A DNA stretch of 33,937 nucleotides from assembly GCA_910587425.1 (NCBI GenBank), contig CAJUKU010000020.1, forward strand, positions 1 to 33,937, given 5' to 3'. Positions 6,961 through 15,108 of the stretch are shown here, in pieces (position 1 is the first letter of the stretch; every line of letters starts with the position of its first letter). This DNA comes from an uncultured Muribaculaceae bacterium (lineage in GTDB: Bacteria; Bacteroidota; Bacteroidia; Bacteroidales; Muribaculaceae). The position numbers were made by a program, and so were the translations under genes. The notes below the pieces were generated by a model. That model had not been told where the DNA came from and made no database searches. It saw nothing but the letters and a program-made list of their open reading frames with translations.

Positions 6961-7554
6961 ATGAGAGTAAACGAAATCTTCTATTCACTGCAGGGCGAAG
7001 GGCATTTCACCGGCACACCGGCAGTATTCGTGCGCCTCAGCGGGTGCAACCTCGCATGCAGCTTCTGCGACACCGACCACCGCCACGGAGTTGAGATGAC
7101 CGGCAGCGAGATTGTTGCCGCAGTCAACCGCTACCCCGCACGACACGTGGTCATCACCGGTGGCGAACCGACACTGCAACTCACCGCATCGTTCGTCGAC
7201 GCGCTGCATGAAAGCGGGCATTTCGTGCAGATAGAGACCAACGGCTCCTTGGAGATTGACCCACAACTCGCCGACGCCATCGACTGGATCACATGCTCGC
7301 CCAAACTCCGTCAGCTTCCTGCCATACAGCGCATCGATGAGCTGAAGCTACTGTTCGACACCGAGACAGCCGGTGGCATCGCATTCTTCGAACAAGTGCG
7401 CACATCATCCGGCACCGACTATTTCCTGCAGCCGTGCGACCGGTCTGACGCCGCACTGACCGCCGCCAATCTCCGCGCCTGCATCGACTACATTCTCGCG
7501 CACCCGCGCTGGCGCCTCTCGCTCCAGACCCACAAACTCATCAACATCCCCTGA
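6961..7554 (+). CDS. queE: 7-carboxy-7-deazaguanine synthase QueE (radical SAM)
   Basis: A 197-residue radical SAM enzyme that turns 6-carboxytetrahydropterin into 7-carboxy-7-deazaguanine. It opens with VNEIFYSLQGEGHFTGTPAV, the QueE N-terminus, followed by the CX3CX2C cluster motif CNLACSFCDT. ITGGEPTLQ is the SAM-binding GGE motif. The length is that of the compact QueE class. It follows queD on the same strand at 21 bases and takes QueD's product, so a shared transcript is likely. A GC hairpin at 7589-7623 follows it. Confidence 0.94.
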   Translation: MRVNEIFYSLQGEGHFTGTPAVFVRLSGCNLACSFCDTDHRHGVEMTGSEIVAAVNRYPARHVVITGGEPTLQLTASFVDALHESGHFVQIETNGSLEIDPQLADAIDWITCSPKLRQLPAIQRIDELKLLFDTETAGGIAFFEQVRTSSGTDYFLQPCDRSDAALTAANLRACIDYILAHPRWRLSLQTHKLINIP

Positions 7555-7588
7555 CCCTCACTGAACCGACACAACATAAAGAAATAGG

Positions 7589-7623
7589 TAACCCCCGGGC
7601 GGCGCGTGGCTGCACGGGGGTTA
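7589..7623 (+). terminator. Hairpin after queE
   Basis: Nine-base perfect stem TAACCCCCG (7589-7597) with CGGGGGTTA (7615-7623) and a 17-base GC-rich loop. There is no clear U tract on either side. It sits between the convergent queE and M48 protease genes, so it may stop transcription from either direction. Confidence 0.5.
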
Positions 7624-7689
7624 TCAGTTGAAACGGGAAAAGTGATGCGCGTCATGTCGTCAGCGACGCGGCATCAACCATTGGTCAGA

Positions 7690-8499
7690 TCACTTGGATT
7701 CCTCAGTTGCTGCGGGGCGTGTGTATCCGTCCTTGTTGCAGCGCTTGGTGAGGTTCTGTATGCGCTTCTGGGTCTCGGGGTGTGAGGAGAACATCTTGTC
7801 GACGGCACTTGCCTTTGCGCCTGCGCCACCCTCGAGCGATTCGAGTTTCTCGAACGACATCACGATACCCCAGGGGTTCTTGCCGTTCTTCACGAGGAAG
7901 TCGTAACCGCAGTCGTCAGCCTCAGCCTCCTGTTTCTGCGAGTACTTGGCATTGATGAGTGCTTCGCCGAGTGTGCCGAGCTGAGAGTCTGTGAGCGCGG
8001 CAGCCTTAGAGCTTGTTGAAGCTACAGCATCCTTCATGGCTCCGGTGAGAAGCTGGGTGCGGAATGCATTCTTTGAATGGTGCTTCAGCACGTGACCGAT
8101 CTCATGACCGATCACACCGAGAAGCTCGTCATCGTTCATTATATCCATGAGCGCAGAAAAGACACGCACGCTGCCGTCGGGACATGCGAACGCGTTGACG
8201 TCGATCACGTTGTAGACCTTGAAGTTCAGTGGAATTCCGTCGGCATCGGTAATACCCTCTGTGAGACGGCGGAGACGCTGTGTGTAAGGGTCATCCTCGG
8301 GAAGCACAGGATTATGTTCGTCCATCCAGTCGACCGACTCCTTGACGTATGCCGCCATCTGCTGATCGGTGAGGGTGGCAGCCTGCACGGCTTTCGAAGC
8401 GCCGCTCACGGCTTTCTTAAGATTGAACTGTGCATGTGCGGGTGCAGCCACCGTCACAAGCGCAATGATTGCAAGAAATTTTACGAATGCTGATTTCAT
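7690..8499 (-). CDS. Secreted M48-family zinc metallopeptidase
   Basis: A 269-residue protein with a clear signal peptide (MKSAFVKFLAIIALVTVAAP, cleaved near AHA-Q at about residue 23) and no lipobox Cys. The catalytic HExxH is HEIGH at residues 132-136, within LLGVIGHEIGHVLKHHSK. The third zinc ligand lies in EAEADD at about 191-196. This is the LoiP/YggG-like branch of M48, periplasmic peptidases involved in envelope protein quality control. It lacks the TPR repeats of BepA. It follows a small membrane-protein gene on the same strand with a 50-base gap, so the two may be cotranscribed. The substrate is unknown. Confidence 0.9.
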   Translation of the reverse strand: MKSAFVKFLAIIALVTVAAPAHAQFNLKKAVSGASKAVQAATLTDQQMAAYVKESVDWMDEHNPVLPEDDPYTQRLRRLTEGITDADGIPLNFKVYNVIDVNAFACPDGSVRVFSALMDIMNDDELLGVIGHEIGHVLKHHSKNAFRTQLLTGAMKDAVASTSSKAAALTDSQLGTLGEALINAKYSQKQEAEADDCGYDFLVKNGKNPWGIVMSFEKLESLEGGAGAKASAVDKMFSSHPETQKRIQNLTKRCNKDGYTRPAATEESK

Positions 8500-8549
8500 T
8501 TTTAGTGTTTCTTTGATTGTATATTAAAGGTTACGTTACTTTCTATTTT

Positions 8550-9128
8550 TCAGAAACGCGATACGTGCTGAACCACAGGCTTGCGGCGTATCACAGGTAT
8601 ACCGAAAAGACCTGTCTCGCTGTAGAGTGTCATGGTCTGTCCGCGGCGCATGTGTACATAGTTATCCGTGGATACCTCGAGAGGCTTGTGCCTGCCATCG
8701 GGCAATTCAAGCTCAACATAGTATCGGTAGTATGCCTCACCGCGCACCGCACGGTTGCGCGACAAGCGGCGCGTGCGGTAATGCTTCTCGCTGTATTTAC
8801 GCACTACCGTCGCTTTCACCTCCTGTTGCGTCGAAGCATCGGCAAACGAGCTGTTGAGCGTATAGAATGTACCAGCCGCTATGCTGAAACAAGCCACGAT
8901 GCTCACCACCGAGTTGATCCAGCGGTTAGTCGAACCGGTGAACCAACGCACGACTCTCCCGGATACGAGATTGAGTATGGAGGCTGCGAGTACGCACACA
9001 GCCACAGGCTTCCACCAATCGACCAACGCATACGAATGCATGGCTGATGCCAATGCGAGCGGCACAATACATATCATTATCAGGCAAATTATCTTTGCCG
9101 TAGCCTTTGATGATTCGCTTAATCTCAC
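8550..9128 (-). CDS. Hypothetical inner-membrane protein with a C-terminal soluble domain
   Basis: A 192-residue protein I cannot assign. Three hydrophobic segments (about residues 12-32, 40-58 and 70-91) precede a basic, probably beta-rich soluble part from about residue 100. That part includes VKATVVRKYSEKHYRTRRLS, YYRYYVELELPDGRHKPLEV and a Gly-rich turn. The arrangement is reminiscent of DUF3592-like proteins, but this is only an impression. The start shown is GTG at 9128; an ATG at 9077 would cut into the first membrane helix. It is 50 bases upstream of the M48 protease gene on the same strand, which may hint at a joint envelope role. Confidence 0.7.
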   Translation of the reverse strand: MRLSESSKATAKIICLIMICIVPLALASAMHSYALVDWWKPVAVCVLAASILNLVSGRVVRWFTGSTNRWINSVVSIVACFSIAAGTFYTLNSSFADASTQQEVKATVVRKYSEKHYRTRRLSRNRAVRGEAYYRYYVELELPDGRHKPLEVSTDNYVHMRRGQTMTLYSETGLFGIPVIRRKPVVQHVSRF

Positions 9129-9190
9129 AGTAACAGAATGCTATATAAGATTACCAAACCTGAACATTATGCAAACACCGGCTACCGGCA

Positions 9191-10654
9191 TTAATCGCCC
9201 GATAACGCGCGGTGCATCCCTTCGGCAGCACGGCGACCGTCGCCCATCGCAAGTATCACGGTAGCACCGCCACGCACGATATCGCCACCGGCAAACAGTC
9301 CGTCGATCGACGACTGCATCGAGTCGGGATCCACCTCTATGGTACCGTGTCGGCTCACCTGCAACCCTCCGATAGCTTCGGGAATAAGGGGATTGGGCGA
9401 GACACCAACGCTGACGATCACCATATCTACCGGTATCTCCTCTATCGCGCCCTCGACTGGCACCGGCGAACGGCGCCCGGAGGCATCCGGCTCACCCAAC
9501 TCCATACGCTGCAGCCGCATAGCGCGGACATGTCCACGCTCATCACCGATATATTCTATCGGATTGTGGAGAGTCATGAACTCCACACCCTCCTCACGTG
9601 CATGCTTCACCTCCTCGATGCGCGCGGGCATCTCCGCCTCACTGCGGCGGTAGACCACAATGGCACGCTCCGAACCCATGCGGCGAGCCGTGCGGACAGA
9701 ATCCATAGCCGTGTTACCACCGCCGATTATTGCCGCTACGCGCCCATGCGCCACCGGAGTGTCATGTCCGGGACGTCCGGCACCCATGAGGTTGATACGC
9801 GTCAGGTACTCATTGCTCGACATCACCCCTATAAGATTTTCTCCGGGAATACCCATGAAACGTGGCAATCCGGCACCGGAGGCGACAAAAAGTCCGCTGA
9901 AACCCATACTGAGCAGATCATCGTAGCTGATAGTCTTGCCTACAATGCAATCGCGCACAAACACTACACCGGCAGCCTCAAGCGCACGGATTTCATTGTC
10001 GACCACAGCATTCGGCAGACGGAACTCCGGAATACCGTATTTCAGCACACCGCCGATCTCGTGAAGAGCCTCGAAAACGGTCACATCATAACCGCGTGCC
10101 GCAATATCACCGGCAAACGAGAGTCCTGCAGGACCTGAGCCTGCCACAGCCACCTTTATGCCATTGCTACGGCGCGGTTGCGCCTCGACCACACCCATTG
10201 AGGCGGCAGTGTCGGCGGCATAGCGCTCCAGGTATCCTATGGCTACAGGATCCTTCTTCATCCGATGGTATATGCAACGGCTCTCACACTGCTTCTCCTG
10301 CGGGCAGACACGACCGCACACAGCGGGGAGTGCACTCGTGGCGCGCAGCACACGCGAAGCCTCAGCTATGTCGCCGCGCTGTATATTCTTTATGAAACCG
10401 GGAATATCTATGTTCACCGGACAGCCGGTCACACATTGCGGATCCGGGCAGTCCATGCACCGCGTAGCCTCAAGTACCGCCTGTTCGGCTGATATACCCT
10501 GATTGACCTCGTCGGTAAAAGTAGTGACGCGGAAATCTGCGGGCAACTCCGGCATCTTGACGCGTGGTATCGATGTGCGCTCCTTGGCACTGATGGCATT
10601 GCGGAGCTGTTCGCGCCACTCGGCGTCGCGCGGAGCCAATGTTTCTTTTTCCAT
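9191..10654 (-). CDS. nfnB: NfnB / GltD-like NADPH-binding flavoprotein subunit
   Basis: A 487-residue protein of the glutamate-synthase small-subunit family. N-terminal [4Fe-4S] ligands are Cys66, 69, 74 and 78 (RCMDCPDPQCVTGCP) and Cys113, 117, 123 and 127 (CGRVCPQEKQCESRC). FAD binding is at GSGPAG (171-176) and NADPH binding at GGGNTAMD (310-317). Annotation pipelines usually call it gltA or glutamate synthase (NADPH). However, no large glutamate synthase subunit is adjacent, and the gene directly upstream encodes the small FAD/[2Fe-2S] partner. This is the arrangement of NfnAB (NADH-dependent ferredoxin:NADP+ oxidoreductase, electron-bifurcating) and sulfide dehydrogenase SudAB. NfnB is therefore the better name. 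The spacing of two bases implies translational coupling. Confidence 0.9.
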   Translation of the reverse strand: MEKETLAPRDAEWREQLRNAISAKERTSIPRVKMPELPADFRVTTFTDEVNQGISAEQAVLEATRCMDCPDPQCVTGCPVNIDIPGFIKNIQRGDIAEASRVLRATSALPAVCGRVCPQEKQCESRCIYHRMKKDPVAIGYLERYAADTAASMGVVEAQPRRSNGIKVAVAGSGPAGLSFAGDIAARGYDVTVFEALHEIGGVLKYGIPEFRLPNAVVDNEIRALEAAGVVFVRDCIVGKTISYDDLLSMGFSGLFVASGAGLPRFMGIPGENLIGVMSSNEYLTRINLMGAGRPGHDTPVAHGRVAAIIGGGNTAMDSVRTARRMGSERAIVVYRRSEAEMPARIEEVKHAREEGVEFMTLHNPIEYIGDERGHVRAMRLQRMELGEPDASGRRSPVPVEGAIEEIPVDMVIVSVGVSPNPLIPEAIGGLQVSRHGTIEVDPDSMQSSIDGLFAGGDIVRGGATVILAMGDGRRAAEGMHRALSGD

Positions 10655-10656
10655 AA

Positions 10657-11439
10657 TCAGTTATATGCCTTGAGACGCATTATCATTTCATCGAAATCAA
10701 CCTTGTGGGCGTCAAACTCCGGACCGTCGACACATACGAAGCGTGTGTGACCGTCGACAGTCACGCGGCATGCTCCACACATTCCTGTGCCATCGACCAT
10801 GATGGTGTTCAGCGAGCACATTGTCGGTATGGAGTAGCGTTCGGTAAGTTTCGACACAAATTTCATCATGACAGCCGGTCCGATTGTCACTACTAGATCA
10901 ACTTTCTCCGACTGTATCACACTCTCAACCCCCTCGGTCACAAGCCCCTTGCGCCCTGCCGAACCGTCGTCGGTCATTATTATGACCTCATCGCTGTACG
11001 GGCGGCACTGATGCTCGAGGATGATGAGATCGGCGCTGCGTGCGGCAAGAACTGTAACTACACGGTTGCCCGCCTCTTTAAGAGCCTTTATGATGGGAAG
11101 TAGCGGAGCCACGCCCACACCACCACCAGCGCAGACCACAGTCCCTACACGCTCGATATGCGTAGCTTTGCCAAGCGGACCGACCACATCGGTAAGTGAA
11201 TCTCCCGGCTCCAAAGCGCAGATCTTGCGGGTTGACTCACCAACAGCCTGAACCACTAGCATTATCGTTCCCGCTTTAGGATCGGCATCGGCTATGGTCA
11301 GCGGAATACGCTCACCGCCTTCGCCGGTGCGTACGATTACAAAATGCCCCGGTCGGCGCGAACGTGCTATGAGCGGTGCCTCGACAATGAACTTCACCAC
11401 ATTTGCCGAGAAATGCTCTTTTTCTATTATTCTGAACAT
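10657..11439 (-). CDS. nfnA: NfnA / SudB-like FAD-NAD and [2Fe-2S] subunit
   Basis: A 260-residue ferredoxin-reductase-type protein. The FAD-binding beta barrel includes RPGHFVIVRTGEGGERIPLT and the NAD-binding fold contains CAGGGVGVAPLLP at about 103-115. The C-terminal [2Fe-2S] site is MCSLNTIMVDGTGMCGACRV, with Cys208, 221, 224 and 236 in view and an Asp in the loop. This C-terminal cluster is shared with PyrK, but the partner gene two bases downstream is the GltD-like NfnB, not PyrD, which identifies the NfnAB/SudAB type complex. It would transfer electrons between NADH, ferredoxin and NADPH in the cytoplasm of an anaerobe. It is the first gene of the two-gene operon. Confidence 0.9.
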   Translation of the reverse strand: MFRIIEKEHFSANVVKFIVEAPLIARSRRPGHFVIVRTGEGGERIPLTIADADPKAGTIMLVVQAVGESTRKICALEPGDSLTDVVGPLGKATHIERVGTVVCAGGGVGVAPLLPIIKALKEAGNRVVTVLAARSADLIILEHQCRPYSDEVIIMTDDGSAGRKGLVTEGVESVIQSEKVDLVVTIGPAVMMKFVSKLTERYSIPTMCSLNTIMVDGTGMCGACRVTVDGHTRFVCVDGPEFDAHKVDFDEMIMRLKAYN

Positions 11440-11515
11440 TAGGTTATCTGTCTTATTATAACAAGCGGTCGCCCGGCGTAGCGATCAGGCAATCACCACA
11501 GTTGCGATCAAGCGA

Positions 11516-11523
11516 CAAAATTA
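11516..11523 (-). promoter_or_regulatory. Possible -7 box for nfnA-nfnB
   Basis: TAATTTTG on the leftward strand, 76 bases before the nfnA start. No convincing -33 element is visible. Confidence 0.4.
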
Positions 11524-11592
11524 CAAAAAAATGTTTACGTGTGTGACCCATAACGGCATGAAATACGTTCTATAGATATAAACACTCTGACT

Positions 11593-12018
11593 ATGACACG
11601 CAAACACACCATCTTAGCAGCCGCAGCATCCTTACTTGGACTGATTGCCACAAGTTGTGATGCCATGTGGGACACATCACTCGACGTTCCTCTCGGCTAC
11701 GGCGGCAATCTCGGTATAGGTGTAAGCTCACCGATATTCACCTCCAACTACTGGCCTTCGGGCTGGGATGGCCCTTATTGGAACTGGAATTCACCGATAT
11801 GGGGAGGCGCGTTACCTCCACGCCCGCCTATGCGTCCCGGCATCGTCGCACCTCCGCCACCCTCGGCAAATCCGAATCCTAATCCTGGCAATAACTGGCG
11901 TCCGCCTGTAAGCGGAACAAAACCGCCATTCACAACGACACCGGCGCCTGTGCGTCCACCGGCATCGACAGGCACGCCGACGACGCCCGTGTCACCCGTA
12001 CGACCCGGTCGCCACTGA
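11593..12018 (+). CDS. Small proline-rich lipoprotein
   Basis: A 141-residue protein with a lipoprotein signal peptide (MTRKHTILAAAASLLGLIAT, lipobox SC, lipidated Cys22). The mature part starts with a short Trp/Gly/Asn-rich section (YWPSGWDGPYWNWNSPIWGG). From about residue 75 it is low-complexity Pro/Thr/Asn sequence to the end. No catalytic domain is visible. Such proteins occur as outer-membrane-anchored lipoproteins in Bacteroidales, but no function can be assigned. It is divergent from nfnA and ends just before a strong hairpin shared with the convergent cdd. Confidence 0.8.
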   Translation: MTRKHTILAAAASLLGLIATSCDAMWDTSLDVPLGYGGNLGIGVSSPIFTSNYWPSGWDGPYWNWNSPIWGGALPPRPPMRPGIVAPPPPSANPNPNPGNNWRPPVSGTKPPFTTTPAPVRPPASTGTPTTPVSPVRPGRH

Positions 12019-12044
12019 CACTTCCTATACATATATAATACTAC

Positions 12045-12104
12045 CCGGCGCGAAGATTACACATGCAAGCCGCATGATGAATCTCCGCGCCGGAGCTATT
12101 TTTA
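12045..12104 (+). terminator. Long hairpin terminator after the lipoprotein gene
   Basis: Stem CCGGCGCG (12045-12052) with CGCGCCGG (12086-12093), extended inside by AGATT/AATCT and a small apical CATGC/GCATG hairpin, then AGCTATTTTTATT. The U-rich tract is on the + strand, so it terminates the lipoprotein transcript. It lies in a convergent gap. Confidence 0.75.
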
Positions 12105-12112
12105 TTAATCGC

Positions 12113-12586
12113 TTAGAATTCGGTGAATGCGAGCGGCAGCAAAGAGCTTACAGAAGGGAGTATGAAAATTTCATCCTTTCCATCGAGCAGCACGCTGACA
12201 CCTGCACCTGCAAGTTTCTCATACTCAAGCAGCGACTGACGGCATGCACCGCATGGCGAGATAGGATTTTCGAGCGGTTGCCCGTCGGTTCCTATAGCCG
12301 ATATAGCTATTGCACTGAAACGCGCGTCAGGGAAGCGGGAATGCGCATAGAATGCAGCCGTGCGCTCAGCACACAATCCTGACGGATAGGCGGCATTCTC
12401 CTGATTGGAACCTTCTATGATCTCTCCATTATCGAGGAGCACGGCTGCACCTACCGAGAAGTGACTGTAGGGAGCGTAGGCTCGTTTTGCCGCCGAGCGG
12501 GCAGAATCAATGAGATCACGCTGCGCATCCGTCAACTCCGCGTAACCCACAGCCTTGACCGGCACCACAATATCTGCTTTCCTCAT
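12113..12586 (-). CDS. cdd: Cytidine deaminase
   Basis: A 157-residue homotetrameric-type cytidine deaminase that converts (deoxy)cytidine to (deoxy)uridine for pyrimidine salvage. The zinc site is made of three cysteines: Cys72 with catalytic Glu74 in LCAERTAAFY, and Cys112 and Cys115 in PCGACRQSL. The substrate loop YSHFSVGAAVL is also present. The N-terminus is slightly longer than in the 130-residue Bacillus type. The ATG overlaps the stop of the upstream dipeptidase gene by four bases (ATGA), so translation is probably coupled. Confidence 0.95.
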   Translation of the reverse strand: MRKADIVVPVKAVGYAELTDAQRDLIDSARSAAKRAYAPYSHFSVGAAVLLDNGEIIEGSNQENAAYPSGLCAERTAAFYAHSRFPDARFSAIAISAIGTDGQPLENPISPCGACRQSLLEYEKLAGAGVSVLLDGKDEIFILPSVSSLLPLAFTEF

Positions 12587-14214
12587 AACTTCAATGATTT
12601 CAACCGCTCGCCACCGTTGGGATCTTCAGCGATCTGGCGATAGTAGCGCTCGTCGTAGCCTTCGAATTTCGGGCTTGACGGCATGCCAGTGTCATCACGC
12701 ATGAACTCACCATCTTTTTCAAGCTTGGTGTTTCCGTCGAGATATTTCACAAACAGATAGTCGCCGAGACTGCGGTAACGCTTGGTATAATCTGTAGTTC
12801 TGTCGGCTGTGTATGAGGCAAGTTCACGCGAAGCCTCCTCATCCGACATCGCCGCAACGCGGGCACGTAGAGCCGGAATCTCTTCGGCTATGGAATCCTC
12901 TATGGCACTCTGCACCTTGCGGATGTCGGGAATCATCTGTGAATACCGGTTATACGCCTGATTCGCCACATAGTTGTTTACCCAGAAAGCGGCATCCCAT
13001 GAGAGATTGTATAGATCACCATTGCCTACCGCAAATTCATGCGGCACACTGTCAGAACCACAGAACACCGGGATATAAACGCATGTATTCGCATCGTCGA
13101 CACCAAACCAGAGTGTGGCACGCATACCCTTGGGCGCAGTTGCGTCCATCTGCGAAACGAATGAGAATCCGGTCTGCTGCGTGGCAATAGCACGCTCGTG
13201 GGTATATTCCACACCGTCAACCTCGTAGGTGAGCGGACGCCAGCGGTAAGGCACCTTGTAAGGTCCGGCTCCCACATCAAGTGTCATATCCATCGGTGTA
13301 CCCTCGAAATGGTCGCGCATCATCCACTGCATATCGCGCACGCTTACAGGTTTGGTGGGTTTCACCCACAGCGGAAGAGGCTCGCCCTGACCTTTCAGAA
13401 CCCAGTCAAGATAAGGCTCCATACCGTCGGAGTGACGATTGTAGAACGACCACACACGTCCGTCGCATCCACGGAGAGCGCCACCGTCTATGCCGGCATA
13501 GGCGAGAGAGAAACTGAAGTCCTCATCCTTACCGTTGAAGTAACCCTGCTTGCGGGCGAAGTCGATAACATCAGGCGAATAAATCGTCTCCGGATCATTG
13601 AGGGGGAATTTATGGATTCGAGCGTGATTGGCGTGTCCGGCTATGCAGTCGTCCGGCACACGACGTGCCACCCAGACAGCGCCCTTGTCAGCCTTTCCTT
13701 TACCTATAAGCTCAAGAATCCAAGCCTCGTCGGCATCGGCGATTGAGAATGACTCGCCACTGCTTGCGTAACCGTAGTCTTTGACAAGAGAGGTCATGAC
13801 ATTCAGTGCCTCGCGCGCGGTGCGGGCACGCTGCAGGGTGATGTAGATCAGCGATCCGTAATCGATCAGACCGCTGCCCTGCAATTCTGGACGTCCGCCC
13901 CATGTGCTTTCTGAAATGGTGAGTCCATGCTCGTTCATGTTGCCCATCGTGCGGTATGTATGCGCCACCTCAGGAATCTCACCGAGATGGCGTCCTGTAT
14001 CCCATTCCGTGACAGTGCGCATGCTTCCTGGCGCATGATCGGCTGCCGGCTGGTTGTACAGTTCGCCGTAAAGGGTATGGCTGTCGGCGGCATAAGTGAT
14101 GATGACACTGCCGTCGGCTGTAGCCTTTTTTCCGGCTATCAGGCTCGTGCATGCGAGCGCTCCGGCAGTGCCGGCTACAAACGCGACAGCCAGAAGATTA
14201 ATACGTATGTTCAT
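12583..14214 (-). CDS. pepD: C69-family dipeptidase (Ntn hydrolase)
   Basis: A 543-residue C69 peptidase. An N-terminal signal peptide ends at ALA, exposing Cys22 of CTSLIAGKKATADGS, the N-terminal nucleophile of this Ntn-hydrolase family. Further family stretches are MGNMNEHGLTISESTWGGRP and DYGYASSGESFSIADADEAW. Secreted Bacteroidales members cleave dipeptides in the periplasm. A promoter lies at 14257-14287. The 3' end overlaps cdd by four bases, an unexpected functional pairing that probably reflects compact gene packing. Confidence 0.93.
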   Translation of the reverse strand: MNIRINLLAVAFVAGTAGALACTSLIAGKKATADGSVIITYAADSHTLYGELYNQPAADHAPGSMRTVTEWDTGRHLGEIPEVAHTYRTMGNMNEHGLTISESTWGGRPELQGSGLIDYGSLIYITLQRARTAREALNVMTSLVKDYGYASSGESFSIADADEAWILELIGKGKADKGAVWVARRVPDDCIAGHANHARIHKFPLNDPETIYSPDVIDFARKQGYFNGKDEDFSFSLAYAGIDGGALRGCDGRVWSFYNRHSDGMEPYLDWVLKGQGEPLPLWVKPTKPVSVRDMQWMMRDHFEGTPMDMTLDVGAGPYKVPYRWRPLTYEVDGVEYTHERAIATQQTGFSFVSQMDATAPKGMRATLWFGVDDANTCVYIPVFCGSDSVPHEFAVGNGDLYNLSWDAAFWVNNYVANQAYNRYSQMIPDIRKVQSAIEDSIAEEIPALRARVAAMSDEEASRELASYTADRTTDYTKRYRSLGDYLFVKYLDGNTKLEKDGEFMRDDTGMPSSPKFEGYDERYYRQIAEDPNGGERLKSLKL

Positions 14215-14256
14215 TTAGGTAAAAACTTTCGTCAATAAAAAATGCTTACTTAACTG

Positions 14257-14287
14257 CAAAGTTAGCAAAAATAATCGGTTATGACAA
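14257..14287 (-). promoter_or_regulatory. Promoter for pepD-cdd
   Basis: On the leftward strand, TAACTTTG (14257-14264) has TTG (14285-14287) 20 bases upstream. The pepD ATG is 42 bases downstream. Confidence 0.65.
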
Positions 14288-14290
14288 GGC

Positions 14291-14334
14291 GTAAAAAAGC
14301 GCTGTGTGACGATTATCAATCGGGTCGCACAGCG
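14291..14334 (-). terminator. Intrinsic terminator of engB
   Basis: On the leftward strand an 11-base stem (CGCTGTGCGAC with GTCACACAGCG, one G-U pair) closes a 13-base loop and is followed by CTTTTTTA. It lies about 90 bases after the engB stop, just before the pepD promoter. Confidence 0.85.
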
Positions 14335-14421
14335 GCTGCTTTATTCATGATGCTCTATGCTACCCGACTCGGGGAAAAGCATAAGGAGTTAATACATGTG
14401 GATTATACCAATCCGTCAGCA

Positions 14422-15030
14422 TCACTCCGCAGAAAGAGGAAGCCGGTTCAACTCCTCTATATAGTTGAGAAGTTCGTCCCTCCCCTTTGAGGATGTCGAC
14501 GAAGTTACAAATACAGGCGGGAGAGCCTCCCACTGTTCAAGAAGTGCCTCACAATACTCCGCAACCTTTTTACGCCCGGCTTCCGCTCCGAGTTTGTCAG
14601 CTTTGGTAAACACGATGCTGAACGGCACCTCATTCTCGCCAAGCCATTCCATGAACTCAAGGTCAATCTTCTGAGGAGCATGACGTATGTCAATCAGCAG
14701 AAACAGATTTGTCATCTGCTCACGTCCGAGTATATAACTTTCAATTATCTGCTGCAACTGGCGTCGGCTATCCTTGCCACGGCTCGCGAATCCATAGCCC
14801 GGAAGATCGACGATATACCATGAATCATTTATCAGAAAATGGTTGATAAGCATGGTCTTTCCTGGAGTAGCTGATGTCATGGCTAATCCCTTGCGCCCGG
14901 TCAGCATGTTTATCAGCGAGGATTTTCCCACATTGGAGCGACCTATGAATGCATACTCATGTCTTACTCCTGACGGACACTTAGCCACGTCGGTATTGCT
15001 TATCTCGAACCTTGCCTGATTTATGATCAT
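14422..15030 (-). CDS. engB: Ribosome-biogenesis GTPase EngB/YsxC
   Basis: A 202-residue single-domain GTPase needed for assembly of the large ribosomal subunit. The G1 loop is GRSNVGKSS (30-38), the switch I region GLAMTSATPGKT, G3 DLPGYGFASRG, G4 FTKADK and the G5-like VTSSTSSKG. The N-terminal ATSV-like start and the overall length are standard for the family. It is divergent from trmN6, with a TAnnTTTG box on each strand in between, and has its own terminator. Confidence 0.95.
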   Translation of the reverse strand: MIINQARFEISNTDVAKCPSGVRHEYAFIGRSNVGKSSLINMLTGRKGLAMTSATPGKTMLINHFLINDSWYIVDLPGYGFASRGKDSRRQLQQIIESYILGREQMTNLFLLIDIRHAPQKIDLEFMEWLGENEVPFSIVFTKADKLGAEAGRKKVAEYCEALLEQWEALPPVFVTSSTSSKGRDELLNYIEELNRLPLSAE

Positions 15031-15079
15031 CGTAATGTTGTAATTTGATTTTTATGACTGTCAAACGTGATGTTTAGTG

Positions 15080-15087
15080 CAAAATTA
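15080..15087 (-). promoter_or_regulatory. Possible -7 box for engB
   Basis: TAATTTTG on the leftward strand, 49 bases before the engB ATG. No clear -33 element. Confidence 0.4.
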
Positions 15088-15099
15088 ATATAAAACATG

Positions 15100-15107
15100 T
15101 AATTTTG
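15100..15107 (+). promoter_or_regulatory. -7 box abutting the trmN6 start
   Basis: TAATTTTG ends one base before the ATG at 15109. A transcript started from it would begin at or after 15112, so translation would have to start at ATG 15115 or later, possibly leaderless. Confidence 0.4.
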
Positions 15108-15108
15108 C

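Noticed and set aside
14281..14490. 69-codon + strand frame
   Set aside because: It covers the engB terminator and the 3' end of engB and has no recognisable features.
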